64,000 nt of DNA from Pseudomonadota bacterium (GTDB taxonomy: Bacteria > Pseudomonadota > Alphaproteobacteria > Azospirillales > Azospirillaceae). The stretch's first letter is position 1. Each line of letters begins with the position of its first letter. The notes beneath the pieces are model-generated. The model worked only from the letters and a program-made list of their open reading frames with translations, was not told the DNA's origin and searched no databases. The DNA lies in contig JAFAFA010000147.1 of NCBI GenBank assembly GCA_023423695.1, forward strand, positions 1 through 64,000. The letters run 5' to 3'. Shown one piece after another: positions 42,835-57,660 of the stretch. The position numbers and the translations under genes are program-made.

Positions 42835-43650
42835 TCAGTCCTCCGCATCCTCCACGTCGCCGTTGGCCGCTTCGCTGCCGTCGGCCACGTGGACCTGACA
42901 GTCGGCGTTGCCCAGCACCTCCATCAGTTCGGGGGGCGGCAGGCGGTCGGTGAACAGCGCGTCGAGCACGCTGACATCGGCCATGCGGATCATGGCGTTG
43001 CGGCCGAACTTGGTGTGGTCGGTGACCAGGAAGACCCGGCGCGAGCTTTCGATGATGGCGCGGGCGACGCGGACCTCCTGCTCGTCGTAATCCAGCAGGT
43101 CGCCTTCGGAGTCGATGCCGCTGATGCCGATGATGCCGATGTCGACCTTGTAGCGGCGGATGAACTCCACCGTCGCCTCGCCGATGATGCCGCCGTCGCG
43201 TTCACGGACGAGGCCGCCGGCGATGGACAGGGCGAAGCTGGTGTTCTTGTGCAGGATGGTGGCGACGTTCAGGTTGTTGGTCAGCACCCGCAGCCGCTTG
43301 TGGCCGAGCAGGGCCTGGGCCACCGCCTCCGTCGTCGTGCCGATGTTGAGGAACAGCGAGGCGTCCTCCGGCACATGGCGGGCGACCAGTTCGGCGATGC
43401 GGCGCTTTTCCTCCGCCATCAGAGTCTGGCGGGTGGAGTAGGCGATGTTCTCCACGCTCGACGGCACGGTGACGCCGCCGCGGAAGCGCCGGACGGCGGA
43501 CTGGCCGGCCAGATGTTCGATATCGCGGCGGATGGTCTGCGGCGTGACGTCGAAATGTTCGGCCAGCCACTGGATCTGCACCATGCCCTTGGCATGGACC
43601 AGGGTCACGATTTCCTGCTGGCGGCGTTCGGCGTCCAGGCGCGCATCCAT
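42835..43650 (-). CDS. glpR: DeoR-family glycerol-3-phosphate repressor
   Basis: The 271-aa DeoR-type regulator has an N-terminal helix-turn-helix (about 5-58; 'RRQQEIVTLVHAKGMVQIQW', 'VTPQTIRRDIEHLAGQ') and a DeoR C-terminal sensor domain of the sugar-isomerase fold ('LFLNIGTTTEAVAQALLGH', 'DIGIIGISGIDSEGDLLDYD'). It is divergent from the glpD-led glycerol operon, so the likely inducer is glycerol 3-phosphate. CGAACAT half-sites resembling the E. coli GlpR operator lie in the intergenic region. The ATG at 43650 starts the helix-turn-helix domain; the ribosome-binding site (GGAG, 12 bases away) is distant. The C-terminal 20 residues are acidic. Confidence 0.92.
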   Translation of the reverse strand: MDARLDAERRQQEIVTLVHAKGMVQIQWLAEHFDVTPQTIRRDIEHLAGQSAVRRFRGGVTVPSSVENIAYSTRQTLMAEEKRRIAELVARHVPEDASLFLNIGTTTEAVAQALLGHKRLRVLTNNLNVATILHKNTSFALSIAGGLVRERDGGIIGEATVEFIRRYKVDIGIIGISGIDSEGDLLDYDEQEVRVARAIIESSRRVFLVTDHTKFGRNAMIRMADVSVLDALFTDRLPPPELMEVLGNADCQVHVADGSEAANGDVEDAED

Positions 43651-44031
43651 CGGGGGGCTGTCTCCAGTCAGTAGGGGCACCAGTGAATCAGATGCGCGGA
43701 ATGGGTCAAAGCGAAAAGCGGGTGGCTGCGCCGCCGGTCGATCCGCCGCAGAGCGCGAGCCTCACCGTAAAGGCAAGACTGTTTGCCGGACAAGCATATT
43801 CGGTAACGAAAGCGTATCGTCAATTAGAGGCAGCCTGACCACCTGCCGCGCTCATCATCCCCTCGCTTCACCCACTCTATTTTCCCATAGCCAGCGGGAG
43901 CAAACCGGCGTAGCCTCCAAACATGGTCCGCTGAACGAACATTTTCCTTTCCAACCGCGAACGAACATCATATGTTCCAAAACGAAAGTGATCGGGTTCG
44001 CAAGGAACCGGCGCGGTACGGAGAGGAACCC
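43651..44031. other. Divergent glpR-glpD control region (381 bp)
   Basis: This gap holds no credible gene. The left half has ordinary G+C and one AACGAA motif (43805-43810). The right part, about 43880-43990, is A/T-richer and carries the GlpR-like sites described separately. An ATG at 43972 is in frame with glpD but lacks a ribosome-binding site and lies inside the operator, so I did not use it. Confidence 0.7.
43933..43977. promoter_or_regulatory. Candidate GlpR operator cluster
   Basis: GAACGAACAT occurs twice as a direct repeat (43933-43942 and 43959-43968), 26 bp apart. The second copy continues into an inverted repeat GAACAT-CAT-ATGTTC (43963-43977). The E. coli GlpR operator uses ATGTTCG/CGAACAT half-sites, so the resemblance is specific. 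Another AACGAA follows at 43981-43986. The arrangement suits a DeoR-type tetramer and cooperative repression of glpD and, perhaps, glpR itself. Confidence 0.65.
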
Positions 44032-45599
44032 ATGGCGAACGAGTCCGCAGTTACCGACCTTCTGATCGTCGGCGGCGGCGTGAACGGGGCGGGCATCGCC
44101 CGCGACGCGGTCGGGCGCGGGATGTCGGTGGTGTTGTGCGAACAGGGCGACCTTGCGGGCGCCACCTCGTCGGCCAGCACCAAGTTGATCCATGGCGGCT
44201 TGCGCTATCTCGAATATTACGAATTCCGACTGGTGCGCGAGGCGCTGCAGGAGCGCGAGGTGCTGTTGCGCGCGGCTCCGCACATCATCTGGCCGATGCG
44301 CTTCGTCCTGCCCCACGACAGCAGCATGCGCCCGGCCTGGATGGTGCGCATCGGCCTGTTCCTTTACGATCATCTGGGAAAACGCAAGCTCCTGCCGGGA
44401 TCGCACGGTGTCGACCTGACCAGTTCGCCGGCCGGAAGGCCGCTGTCGGGCGGCTTCACCAAGGCTTTCGAATATTCCGACTGCTGGGTGGAGGACAGCC
44501 GGCTGGTCGTGCTGAACGCAATGGACGCGAAGGCCCGTGGGGCGGAGATTCTGACCCGCACCCGCTGCGACAAGGCGGTCCGCCGCGATGGCATGTGGGA
44601 AGCGACGCTGGTCGACGTGAATACGGGCGCCACGCGCACCGTCCGCGCCCGCGCGCTGGTCAATGCCGCCGGCCCCTGGGTGCGCGAGATGATCGCCAAG
44701 CGCACCGGCGTCACCGTCGACAAGTCGGTGCGGCTGGTCAAGGGCAGCCACATCGTCGTTCCCAAGATGTTCGAAGGCGAACACGCCTACATCTTCCAGA
44801 ACGACGACCGCCGCATCGTCTTCGCCATTCCATACGAGCGCGATTTCACCCTGATCGGCACCACCGACCTCGATTATTCGGGCGATCCCGGCGCGGTGGC
44901 GATCAGCGCGGAAGAAATCACCTACATGTGCCGGGCGGTGTCGCGCTATTTCGCGAAGCCCGTGCGCGAAAGCGATGTGGTGTGGACCTACAGCGGCGTC
45001 CGCCCGCTGTTCGACGACGCCAGCGGCAACGCCTCGGCCGTCACCCGCGACTATGTGCTGGAGATGGACGAGCCGGCCGGCGAGGCGCCGATGCTGTCGA
45101 TCTTCGGCGGCAAGATCACCACCTTCCGCCGCCTGGCGGAGGAGGCGACGGAGAAGCTGGGCAAGGCGCTCGGCAAGGGCGGCGTCACCTGGACCGCCAA
45201 CGTGGCGCTGCCCGGCGGCGACATCGCCGATGCGGATTTCACCGGCTTCCTGGCCGGTCTGAAGCGGAGCCGGCCCTGGCTGTCCGACGCGCTGGCTCAC
45301 CGGCTTGCCCGCGCCTACGGCACGCGGGTGGACCGGCTGCTGGGCGACGCCGAGGGGCTGGGCGACCTGGGCATCGATTTCGGGGGCGGCGTTTACGAGG
45401 CCGAACTCGACTACGCCGCGCGGGAGGAGTTCGCCATGACCGGCGACGACTTCCTGTGGCGGCGCTCCAAACTTGGGCTGCACCTGGATGCAAATGTCCG
45501 GGAAGCCATCGGCGGCTGGTTCGACCGGCGCCGCGAAGCGACGGCCAACAGGGATTCGGGCGGCGATACCGCCACCCTGCGGTCGATGGGAGGGCAACG

Positions 45600-45603
<4 letters not shown>
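44032..45603 (+). CDS. glpD: Aerobic glycerol-3-phosphate dehydrogenase
   Basis: GlpD is an FAD enzyme on the inner face of the membrane. It oxidises glycerol 3-phosphate to dihydroxyacetone phosphate and passes electrons to quinone. The 523-aa product has the N-terminal Rossmann motif 'DLLIVGGGVNGAGIARDA', 'SSASTKLIHGGLRYLEYYEF' for substrate and FAD contact, 'RALVNAAGPWV' and 'FGGKITTFRRLAEEA'. GAGAGGA precedes the ATG at 44032. It is the first gene of the glycerol operon: its TGA overlaps the GTG of the first ATPase gene by 4 bp. GlpR-like sites lie just upstream. Confidence 0.95.
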
Positions 45604-46703
<1,100 letters not shown>

Positions 46704-46715
46704 GGGGCGGCAGCG

Positions 46716-47792
<1,077 letters not shown>

Positions 47793-47805
47793 GGAGCCGA
47801 GAGCC

Positions 47806-49547
<1,742 letters not shown>

Positions 49548-49573
49548 CCGGTCGCGTCTGAGGGAGACCCGTA

Positions 49574-49852
49574 ATGGATATGGAATGGATGGCGTGGACC
49601 ACGCCGACCGCGATCTTCTTCCTCTGCATCGCCCTGATGCTGGCCGGCATGACGGTGTGGGAGGTGGTGTCGCCGACGGTGGAGGCCAAGGGCTTCCTGC
49701 CGATGCGCACCACCCGCGGCGACCGGCTGTTCATCGGCCTGCTCGGCAGCGCCTTCATCCATCTCGGCTGGCTCGCCGCGACCGACCTGTCGCTGTGGGG
49801 CGCCTTCGCCGTCTCGCTGGTCTGGATCGCGCTGGTGATCCGGTTCGGGTGA
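49574..49852 (+). CDS. glpU: DUF2160-type small membrane protein
   Basis: The 92-aa protein has two hydrophobic segments (about 12-30 and 52-90) and a charged loop between them ('VEAKGFLPMRTTRGDRLF'). DUF2160 proteins are repeatedly encoded inside glycerol ABC operons of alphaproteobacteria and are the 'U' gene in Rhizobium glpSTPQUV. The role in transport is not settled; an accessory inner-membrane subunit is likely. GAGGGAGA lies a little before the ATG at 49574. It fits in the operon, 26 bp after the second permease. Confidence 0.83.
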   Translation: MDMEWMAWTTPTAIFFLCIALMLAGMTVWEVVSPTVEAKGFLPMRTTRGDRLFIGLLGSAFIHLGWLAATDLSLWGAFAVSLVWIALVIRFG

Positions 49853-49960
49853 GTGGAACAGGGTTTCAAGGGATCCGCCGTCCCTGCTGAAGCCGGGGCG
49901 CGGCGGTGGGAGCAAAACGAAGCGTCAACCCGACATCAAGTCGAACAAATGGGAGGAAAC

Positions 49961-51724
<1,764 letters not shown>

Positions 51725-51746
51725 TAGGGGCTGCGGCGACCGGTTC

Positions 51747-51781
51747 TCCCTCCGGCATTCGTCCTGGTTGAGCCGGAGGGA
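51747..51781. terminator. Hairpin between glpV and glpK
   Basis: Ten-bp arms TCCCTCCGGC (51747-51756) and GCCGGAGGGA (51772-51781) enclose a 15-base loop. There is no T-run. Placed after the binding-protein gene and 81 bases before glpK, it may stabilise the upstream mRNA and reduce readthrough into glpK. Confidence 0.5.
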
Positions 51782-51862
51782 CCCTGGGGTGGCGGCATTC
51801 CTTCCGAAGGCTGTCGCCGCCCCTCTTCTATCGCGTGCAAGAAATCACGAGGAAACGCATCC

Positions 51863-53356
<1,494 letters not shown>

Positions 53357-53367
53357 GAACGGGACCA

Positions 53368-53414
53368 GACGCACACTCCTCCCTCGGGTGCGTCCCCCCG
53401 CCGGCCGGCGGGGG
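53368..53414. terminator. Double hairpin after glpK
   Basis: The first hairpin is GACGCAC (53368-53374) with GTGCGTC (53388-53394). It is followed at once by a perfect 20-bp palindrome CCCCCGCCGGCCGGCGGGGG (53395-53414). The pair lies in the convergent gap between glpK and the acyl-CoA synthetase gene and probably blocks readthrough both ways. Confidence 0.6.
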
Positions 53415-53459
53415 ACTGGGCCGGACGGTTCATGCCGTCCAGCCCGCATTCTTCGAGGC

Positions 53460-55085
53460 TCACACCCCTTCGGGGCTGGTCACCATGTGGCGGATCTCGC
53501 TCTTCAGCAGCTTGCCGGTGGCGGTGTGGGGCAGGCTGTCGACGAAGCGGACATCGTCGGGGATGCACCATTTCGCGACCTTGCCCTCGAAGACCGCCAG
53601 CAGTTCCTCGCGGGTGACGGCCGCATCCGGCTTGCGCACCACGACCAGGACCGGGCGTTCGCCCCACTTCTCGTCGGGGACGGCGACGGCGGCGGCTTCC
53701 TGGACACCCGGATGGCCGACCGCGATGTTCTCCAGGTCGATGGAGCTGATCCACTCGCCGCCCGACTTGATGACGTCCTTGGTGCGGTCGACGATCTGGA
53801 CATAGCCGTCGGCGTCCATCGTCACCACGTCGCCGGTCTCGAACCAGCCCGGCACCATCTGGTGCGCCGGGCTTTCGGTCACGCCGAAATAGCCGGAGCA
53901 AACGGTCGGTCCCCGTACCAGCAGCCGGCCGAAGCTGGTGCCGTCGCGCGGCACGTCGTTGCCGGAGCCGTCGACGACGCGGAACTGCACGCCGCAGATC
54001 GGCCGCCCCTGCTTGGAGGCCAGCGCCAGCGCATCGTCGGCACTCAGCCCCGCATGCTTGCCCTTGGGCATATTGGCGAGGCCGAGCGGGCTGGTTTCCG
54101 TCATGCCCCAGGCATGCAGAACCTCGACCCCCATCTCGCGGAAGCGCTGGATCATCACCGGCGGGCAGGCGGAGCCGCCGATGGCGATGCGGCGCATGCT
54201 GGTCAGCCGCTTCTTGTTCGCATCCAGCCAGTTCAGCAGGGCGAGCCACACCGTCGGCACGCCGGCGGTGTTGGTGACCTTTTCCGCCTCGAACAGTTCG
54301 TACAGGCTGGCGCCGTTCAGCTTGCCGCCGGGGAAGACCAGCTTGGCGCCGGCCATCGGTGCGGCATAGGGAACGCCCCAGGCGTTGACGTGGAACATCG
54401 GCACCACCGGCAGGACCACGTCTGCAGCCGACAGGCCGAACACGTCCGGCATGCAGGCGGCCATCGCGTGCAGGTAGGCGGAGCGATGGCTGTACAGCAC
54501 GCCCTTCGGGTTGCCGGTGGTGCCGGAGGTGTAGCACATGCCGCAGGCGGTGTTCTCGTCCAGCTCCGGCCAGTCGAAGCCGCCGGGCTGGTCGGCCAGC
54601 AGATCCTCGTAGCACAGCAGGCCGGGCAGGGAGGATTGCGGCATGTTGGCCCGGTCGGTCATCACGACGATGCCCTTCAGCCCGGTCAGTTCATGGGCGA
54701 TGCCCTCCAGCAGCGGCACGAAGGTCAAATCGGTGAAGAGCAGCCGGTCTTCGGCGTGGTTGACGATGTAGGCGATCTGTTCCGGGAACAGGCGCGGGTT
54801 GATGGTGTGGCAGACCATGCCCGAACCGCCGATGCCGTAATAGCATTCCAAGTGGCGGTAGCCGTTCCAGGCCAGCGTGCCGATGCGGTCGCCCGGTTTC
54901 ATCCCCAGCGCCGCCAGCGCGTTCGCCAGCTTCTGCGCGCGGACCCAGGCGTCGGCATAGGTGTAGCGGTGGATCGGCCCCTCGGTCGTGCGCGACACGA
55001 TCTCGGTGTCGGCGTGGTAGAGCGCCGCATGTCGCAGGATCGACGTCACCAGCAGCGGCTCGTTCATCATCATTCCACGCAGCAT
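53460..55085 (-). CDS. AMP-forming fatty-acyl-CoA synthetase
   Basis: The 541-aa ANL-superfamily enzyme should activate a medium- or long-chain carboxylic acid to its CoA thioester through an acyl-AMP. It has the AMP-binding P-loop 'YTSGTTGNPKGVLYSH', 'GWGMTETSP'-type motif ('HAWGMTETSPLGLA'), 'GWFETGDVVTMDADGYVQI', the hinge 'DRTKDVIKSGGEWISSIDLE' and the catalytic lysine near the end ('PHTATGKLLKSEIR'). The length fits FadD-like or AlkK-like members. The start at 55085 has GGGAG upstream and lies inside the end of the MerR gene (16-bp overlap), so the two are translationally coupled and the regulator probably controls this enzyme. Confidence 0.92.
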   Translation of the reverse strand: MLRGMMMNEPLLVTSILRHAALYHADTEIVSRTTEGPIHRYTYADAWVRAQKLANALAALGMKPGDRIGTLAWNGYRHLECYYGIGGSGMVCHTINPRLFPEQIAYIVNHAEDRLLFTDLTFVPLLEGIAHELTGLKGIVVMTDRANMPQSSLPGLLCYEDLLADQPGGFDWPELDENTACGMCYTSGTTGNPKGVLYSHRSAYLHAMAACMPDVFGLSAADVVLPVVPMFHVNAWGVPYAAPMAGAKLVFPGGKLNGASLYELFEAEKVTNTAGVPTVWLALLNWLDANKKRLTSMRRIAIGGSACPPVMIQRFREMGVEVLHAWGMTETSPLGLANMPKGKHAGLSADDALALASKQGRPICGVQFRVVDGSGNDVPRDGTSFGRLLVRGPTVCSGYFGVTESPAHQMVPGWFETGDVVTMDADGYVQIVDRTKDVIKSGGEWISSIDLENIAVGHPGVQEAAAVAVPDEKWGERPVLVVVRKPDAAVTREELLAVFEGKVAKWCIPDDVRFVDSLPHTATGKLLKSEIRHMVTSPEGV

Positions 55086-55531
55086 CGTTTCACTCCCGGT
55101 TCATTTCTCTTCTGTGTGGGCATCTTCTGCATCGGGTCTTCGTCAGGCATGCAGGTGGCGAGCCGCCGCTCGGCGTCGGCCTCCATCGTCTTCAGCTCGA
55201 CGATCACCTCCGCGATTTCCGACTGCATCCGTTCAAGCTCGGCCAACCGGGCGCGGATCTTCCGCAGCCCGTCGCGATACTGCCCGGCATCGGGCCGTCC
55301 CGAGCGGTAATGGGCGAGATAGTCGGCGATCTGCTCCAGCGAGAATCCCACCCGCCGGAACTTCAGGATCAGGATCAGCCGCGCGCGGTCGCGGTGGGTG
55401 AAGACGCGGCGTCCCCCCGCCCGCTGCGGCGTCAGCAACCCCTTTTCCTCGTAAAAGCGCAAGGCTTGCGGCGTGAGGTCGAACTCCGCCGCCAACTCCG
55501 TCACGCCGTAAACCCGATCCCGTTCGGACAT
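55070..55531 (-). CDS. MerR-family regulator
   Basis: The 153-aa protein has a MerR winged helix (about 8-75; 'YGVTELAAEFDLTPQALRFY', 'EKGLLTPQRAGGRRVFTHRD') and a dimerising coiled coil (about 80-130). Its C-terminal end has a few cysteines (C119, and CC near the end) but no canonical metal-binding pattern. The subtype recalls LiuR-like regulators of branched-chain and fatty acid breakdown, which fits its overlap with the acyl-CoA synthetase gene. AGGGGA precedes the ATG at 55531; an upstream ATG at 55588 is less likely. Confidence 0.85.
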   Translation of the reverse strand: MSERDRVYGVTELAAEFDLTPQALRFYEEKGLLTPQRAGGRRVFTHRDRARLILILKFRRVGFSLEQIADYLAHYRSGRPDAGQYRDGLRKIRARLAELERMQSEIAEVIVELKTMEADAERRLATCMPDEDPMQKMPTQKRNEPGVKRCCVE

Positions 55532-55621
55532 GGACAATCCCCTGCGCCAGTGGATTTCGCCACGGGCGCAGGGGGAAGTCAACGTCAATGAGCTAAAGCG
55601 CGCTTTAGGCAGAAGAGATCG

Positions 55622-57310
55622 TCATCCGGCGCGGACCTGGGTCAGGAAGCGGTCCACCTCATGGCTCAGCGTGTCGGTGTGGCTGGACAGCTGGCGGACG
55701 GAGGTCAGGACTTCGTGGGCGACCTTGCCGCTCTGGCCGGCAGCCTGGTTGACGCCGCCGATGCTGTCGGAGACGGTCTGCGTGCCTTGGGCGGCCTGCT
55801 GGATGTTGCGGCTGATCTCGCGGGTCGCTGCCCCCTGCTCCTCGACGGCCGACGCGATGGAGGTGGCGACCTCGTTGATGTGGCCGATGACGCGGACCAC
55901 CTCCTGCAACTCTCCCACCGCCTCGCCCGTCATCGACTGGATGTCGGCGACCTGGACCGCGATGTCGTCGGTCGCCTTCGCCGTCTGGGTGGCGAGCGCC
56001 TTCACCTCGCTGGCGACCACGGCGAAGCCCTTGCCGGCGTCTCCGGCGCGGGCGGCCTCGATGGTGGCGTTCAGCGCCAGCAGGTTGGTCTGGCTGGCGA
56101 TGGAGTTGATCAGTTCCACCACCGCGCCGATCCGTTGCACCGCCTGGGCGAGCCCATCGACCTTGCCGTTGGCACGCTCGGCGATGCCGACCGCCTCGCG
56201 GGCGATTCCCGAGGATTGGCCGACCTGCCGGCTGATCTCGCCGATCGAACTGGTCAGCTCCTCAGTCGCGGCGGCGACGGTCTGGACATTGGCGGAGGTC
56301 TGTTCCGTCGTCACGGCGACGTCGCGGGCAAGCCTGCCGGTCTGGTCCGCCGCCTGGGTCACCGCGCTGGCGCGGCTTTCCATTCCGGCGGTCTCCTCGA
56401 CCACCGCATGGATGACGCCGCCCACCGCCTGCTCGAACCGGTCGGCCAGTTCGGCGATGGCGCGCTGCTTGTCCGCCTCGGCGCGCCGGGCCTGCTCGGC
56501 CTGTTCGGATTCGAGCCGCTGCTTGGCCAGCGCGTTCTCCTTGAACACCTGCGTGGCCCGGCTCATGTCGCCGAGTTCGTCGCCGCGGCTTGCTTCCGGG
56601 AAGGTGACGGTCAGGTCGCCGTCGGCCATGGCCCGCATGCGGTCGGCCAGCGAGCGGATGATGGCGCTGATGTTGTGCCCGACCAGCGCCAGCAGCACGA
56701 TGGCCGGCAGGGCGAGGCCTGCGATGACGCCCAACAGGGTCCAGAGCTGCGACAGGAACTCGGCCCACAGGTCGTCGATGAAGACACCGGTGCCGATGAA
56801 GATCCGCCAGGGCTCGAACCCCTTCACATAGGCGAGCTTCACCGCCGTCTCGGTGCCGCCGACCGTGCGCGGCCAATCATAGGCGTAGGTCCCTTCGCCC
56901 TTGGTCTTGACGATGCCGATCAGTGCCGGGATCACCGGCACGCCGGCCGCGTCCTTGATTCCGGACACGTCCTTGCCCACCAGAGCCTTGTTGATGTGGG
57001 CAAAGCCGACGCTGTTGTAGGTGTGCGAGAACAGATACTCGTCGCCGCTGTAGCGGATGGCGAGGAAGGCCTCCTTGAAGCGGACCTGCGCCTCTTCGCG
57101 GGACAGGCGCCCGGCCGCGACCTCGTTTTCGAATCTGGCCGCCATGCTGTGTCCCGCCTCGACCATGAAGCGCAGGGCGTCGACACGGTCCTGATACATT
57201 CGGTTGTAGCTGAGATAAAGCCCGGCGCCCGCGATCGCCATGCAGGCGAGGCTGGCAGTTGCCACCAGCATCAGAAGCTTCGCACGGATGGAAAGAGAAG
57301 ACTTGGTCAT
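55622..57310 (-). CDS. Methyl-accepting chemotaxis protein with single Cache domain
   Basis: The 562-aa receptor has TM1 (about 10-32), a periplasmic single-Cache sensor (about 35-185; 'AFLAIRYSGDEYLFSHTYNS', 'WRIFIGTGVFIDDLWAEF'), TM2 (about 190-212), a HAMP domain (about 213-266) and a signalling domain with the conserved tip 'SIASQTNLLALNATIEAARA' and 'GFAVVASEVKALATQTAKAT'. Such Cache receptors often bind small organic acids or amino acids. There is no pentapeptide for CheR at the C-terminus. The ATG at 57310 is preceded by AAGGTGGTGG. Confidence 0.92.
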   Translation of the reverse strand: MTKSSLSIRAKLLMLVATASLACMAIAGAGLYLSYNRMYQDRVDALRFMVEAGHSMAARFENEVAAGRLSREEAQVRFKEAFLAIRYSGDEYLFSHTYNSVGFAHINKALVGKDVSGIKDAAGVPVIPALIGIVKTKGEGTYAYDWPRTVGGTETAVKLAYVKGFEPWRIFIGTGVFIDDLWAEFLSQLWTLLGVIAGLALPAIVLLALVGHNISAIIRSLADRMRAMADGDLTVTFPEASRGDELGDMSRATQVFKENALAKQRLESEQAEQARRAEADKQRAIAELADRFEQAVGGVIHAVVEETAGMESRASAVTQAADQTGRLARDVAVTTEQTSANVQTVAAATEELTSSIGEISRQVGQSSGIAREAVGIAERANGKVDGLAQAVQRIGAVVELINSIASQTNLLALNATIEAARAGDAGKGFAVVASEVKALATQTAKATDDIAVQVADIQSMTGEAVGELQEVVRVIGHINEVATSIASAVEEQGAATREISRNIQQAAQGTQTVSDSIGGVNQAAGQSGKVAHEVLTSVRQLSSHTDTLSHEVDRFLTQVRAG

Positions 57311-57660
57311 TGACCACCACCTTTCGGCGTATCGCAGTCGCCTTGTCGTGCAGGATGTCGTTGAAGGAATCTTTGCGCGAATATTGAACGAAATCCTTAC
57401 CGGTGGACCGCGCTACGGTGTCGCATGGGGATATGGCGGTGGGCGCCGCTGCCTTAAGAATATTTGATGCAATTTGCGAGAATATCCTGCTTTCGCTTGC
57501 GGCAATTCCCGTCTCTGCGTGCATGCCGCGAGGAGCGGTGCAATCTGTAGTCCATGGCAGAGATTTCACATGACAAGCTGCCGCCGCCGATGCTTTCTGC
57601 CGTCGGGTCATGGGACATGCGTTGCACGCCGGTGCGACTTTGAAGTGGGGAGGGTGGCGC
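57311..57660. other. Divergent intergenic region (350 bp)
   Basis: No credible gene. Three GAATAT motifs lie at about 57379-57385, 57458-57464 and 57480-57485, and the stretch 57450-57490 is A/T-rich, so it probably holds the promoters of the chemoreceptor (leftward) and glycosyltransferase (rightward). I could not define -35/-10 or sigma-28 elements with confidence. Confidence 0.5.

Noticed and set aside
43972..44031. Earlier ATG for glpD at 43972
   Set aside because: It lies in the candidate operator and lacks a ribosome-binding site, whereas ATG 44032 has GAGAGGA and matches the GlpD N-terminus.
49853..49960. Earlier ATG for the glycerol-binding protein
   Set aside because: It would put 36 hydrophilic residues before the signal peptide. 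ATG 49961 has an excellent GGGAGGA site.
57311..57660. Sigma-28 promoter for the chemoreceptor
   Set aside because: No convincing TAAA-N15-GCCGATAA match was found on the minus strand.
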